A DNA stretch of 64,000 nt from Paratinospora sagittata (Eukaryota; Streptophyta; Magnoliopsida; Ranunculales; Menispermaceae). The notes below the pieces were generated by a model, which saw nothing but the letters and a program-made list of their open reading frames with translations, had not been told where the DNA came from and made no database searches. A program made the translations under genes and the position numbers. The DNA lies in assembly GCA_035771175.1 (NCBI GenBank), contig CM069606.1, forward strand, positions 32,861,316 through 32,925,315. The letters run 5' to 3'. Of this stretch, positions 63,709 through 64,000 are shown piece by piece (within the stretch, counting starts at the first letter, position 1; the number at the start of each line of letters is the position of its first letter).

Positions 63709-64000
63709 GACTTGAGTAATAATTTCGTTGAGGCATATTACCAAACACTTGATATGTGTTGTAAATAAAACCCGATGAATTGATAGAGAATGGGATGAGT
63801 GAATCAAGTTCCGTTATCAGACTTATAAAGATCTTATTGATTGGATTGTAATGTGTTGTATAAAGTGTAATGGGGAATCTGGTTGAAGTTAGCTATTTAA
63901 TGGAAGTGTCACATGGTTTAAATTTTGAAATGCGTGTCAATAAAGCTTTGTAACTTCTTATCAGAGCATCTCATCTCGATGTTAATGGTGCACAGTAATG
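63709..64000. other. Right edge of window, nothing recognised
   Basis: AT-rich sequence without a supported feature. Confidence 0.35.

Overview
The window is nuclear DNA of a flowering plant, most likely a eudicot; the species cannot be named from the sequence. It is AT-rich and intron-bearing, carries a nucleus-encoded chloroplast ribosomal protein gene, and is otherwise built of plant-type transposable elements (TEs): LINEs, tRNA-derived SINEs, Ty1/copia and Ty3/gypsy LTR elements, and a large family of Mutator-like elements (MULEs). Many element ends could be fixed to the base from matching target-site duplications (TSDs).

Region 1 (1-14 kb, minus strand): the one host gene recognised with confidence is RPL1, chloroplast 50S ribosomal protein L1. 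Five coding exons lie between 13710 and 3754, and the last exon(s) lie beyond the left edge. Its introns hold three LINE 3' fragments, degenerate dispersed repeats and a 2.8-kb solo LTR (TSD CCACC).

Region 2 (14-18 kb): two MULEs sit just upstream of RPL1. The first (14003-15400, 10-bp TSD) is a Pack-MULE carrying a fragment of the extracellular domain of an LRK10L-type receptor kinase. The second (15741-18123) is an internal-deletion derivative of the autonomous MULE further right.

Region 3 (18-38 kb): nested TEs. A solo LTR (TSD GAAGT) is interrupted by a Ty3/gypsy 5' LTR with primer-binding site and gag stub. Then come a foldback MITE, a decayed OTU-protease ORF of a MULE cut by another LTR, a 2.9-kb DNA element with an 8-bp TSD, a 0.85-kb related element, a LINE, and a 1.56-kb solo LTR (TSD CCAAC).

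Region 4 (37.5-49.4 kb): a second Pack-MULE (TSD TGTAACATC) with a kinase fragment resembling CORYNE, then a complete but inactivated copia element (39091-49370). Two gypsy LTRs (TSDs AAATA and TGAAT) are inserted in its pol, and each of them contains SINE sequence.

Region 5 (50.6-62.6 kb): a 12-kb MULE with a perfect 9-bp TSD (GGGAGGAAG), about 150-bp terminal inverted repeats, arrays of 31-37-bp palindromes just inside both ends, a MuDR-type transposase, a second gene encoding a plant mobile domain (PMD) protein, and a tandem array of about 180-bp units interrupted by a gypsy solo LTR. Both genes carry stops, most readable as C-to-T (or G-to-A) transitions.

Region 6 (62.7-64 kb): a minus-strand SINE with a 15-bp TSD and an unrecognised ORF.

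The common theme is a MULE family whose members share TIRs and a palindromic subterminal word, with one coding master, one deletion derivative and two gene-capturing derivatives within 50 kb. Two other DNA elements use the same architecture with different palindromic words.
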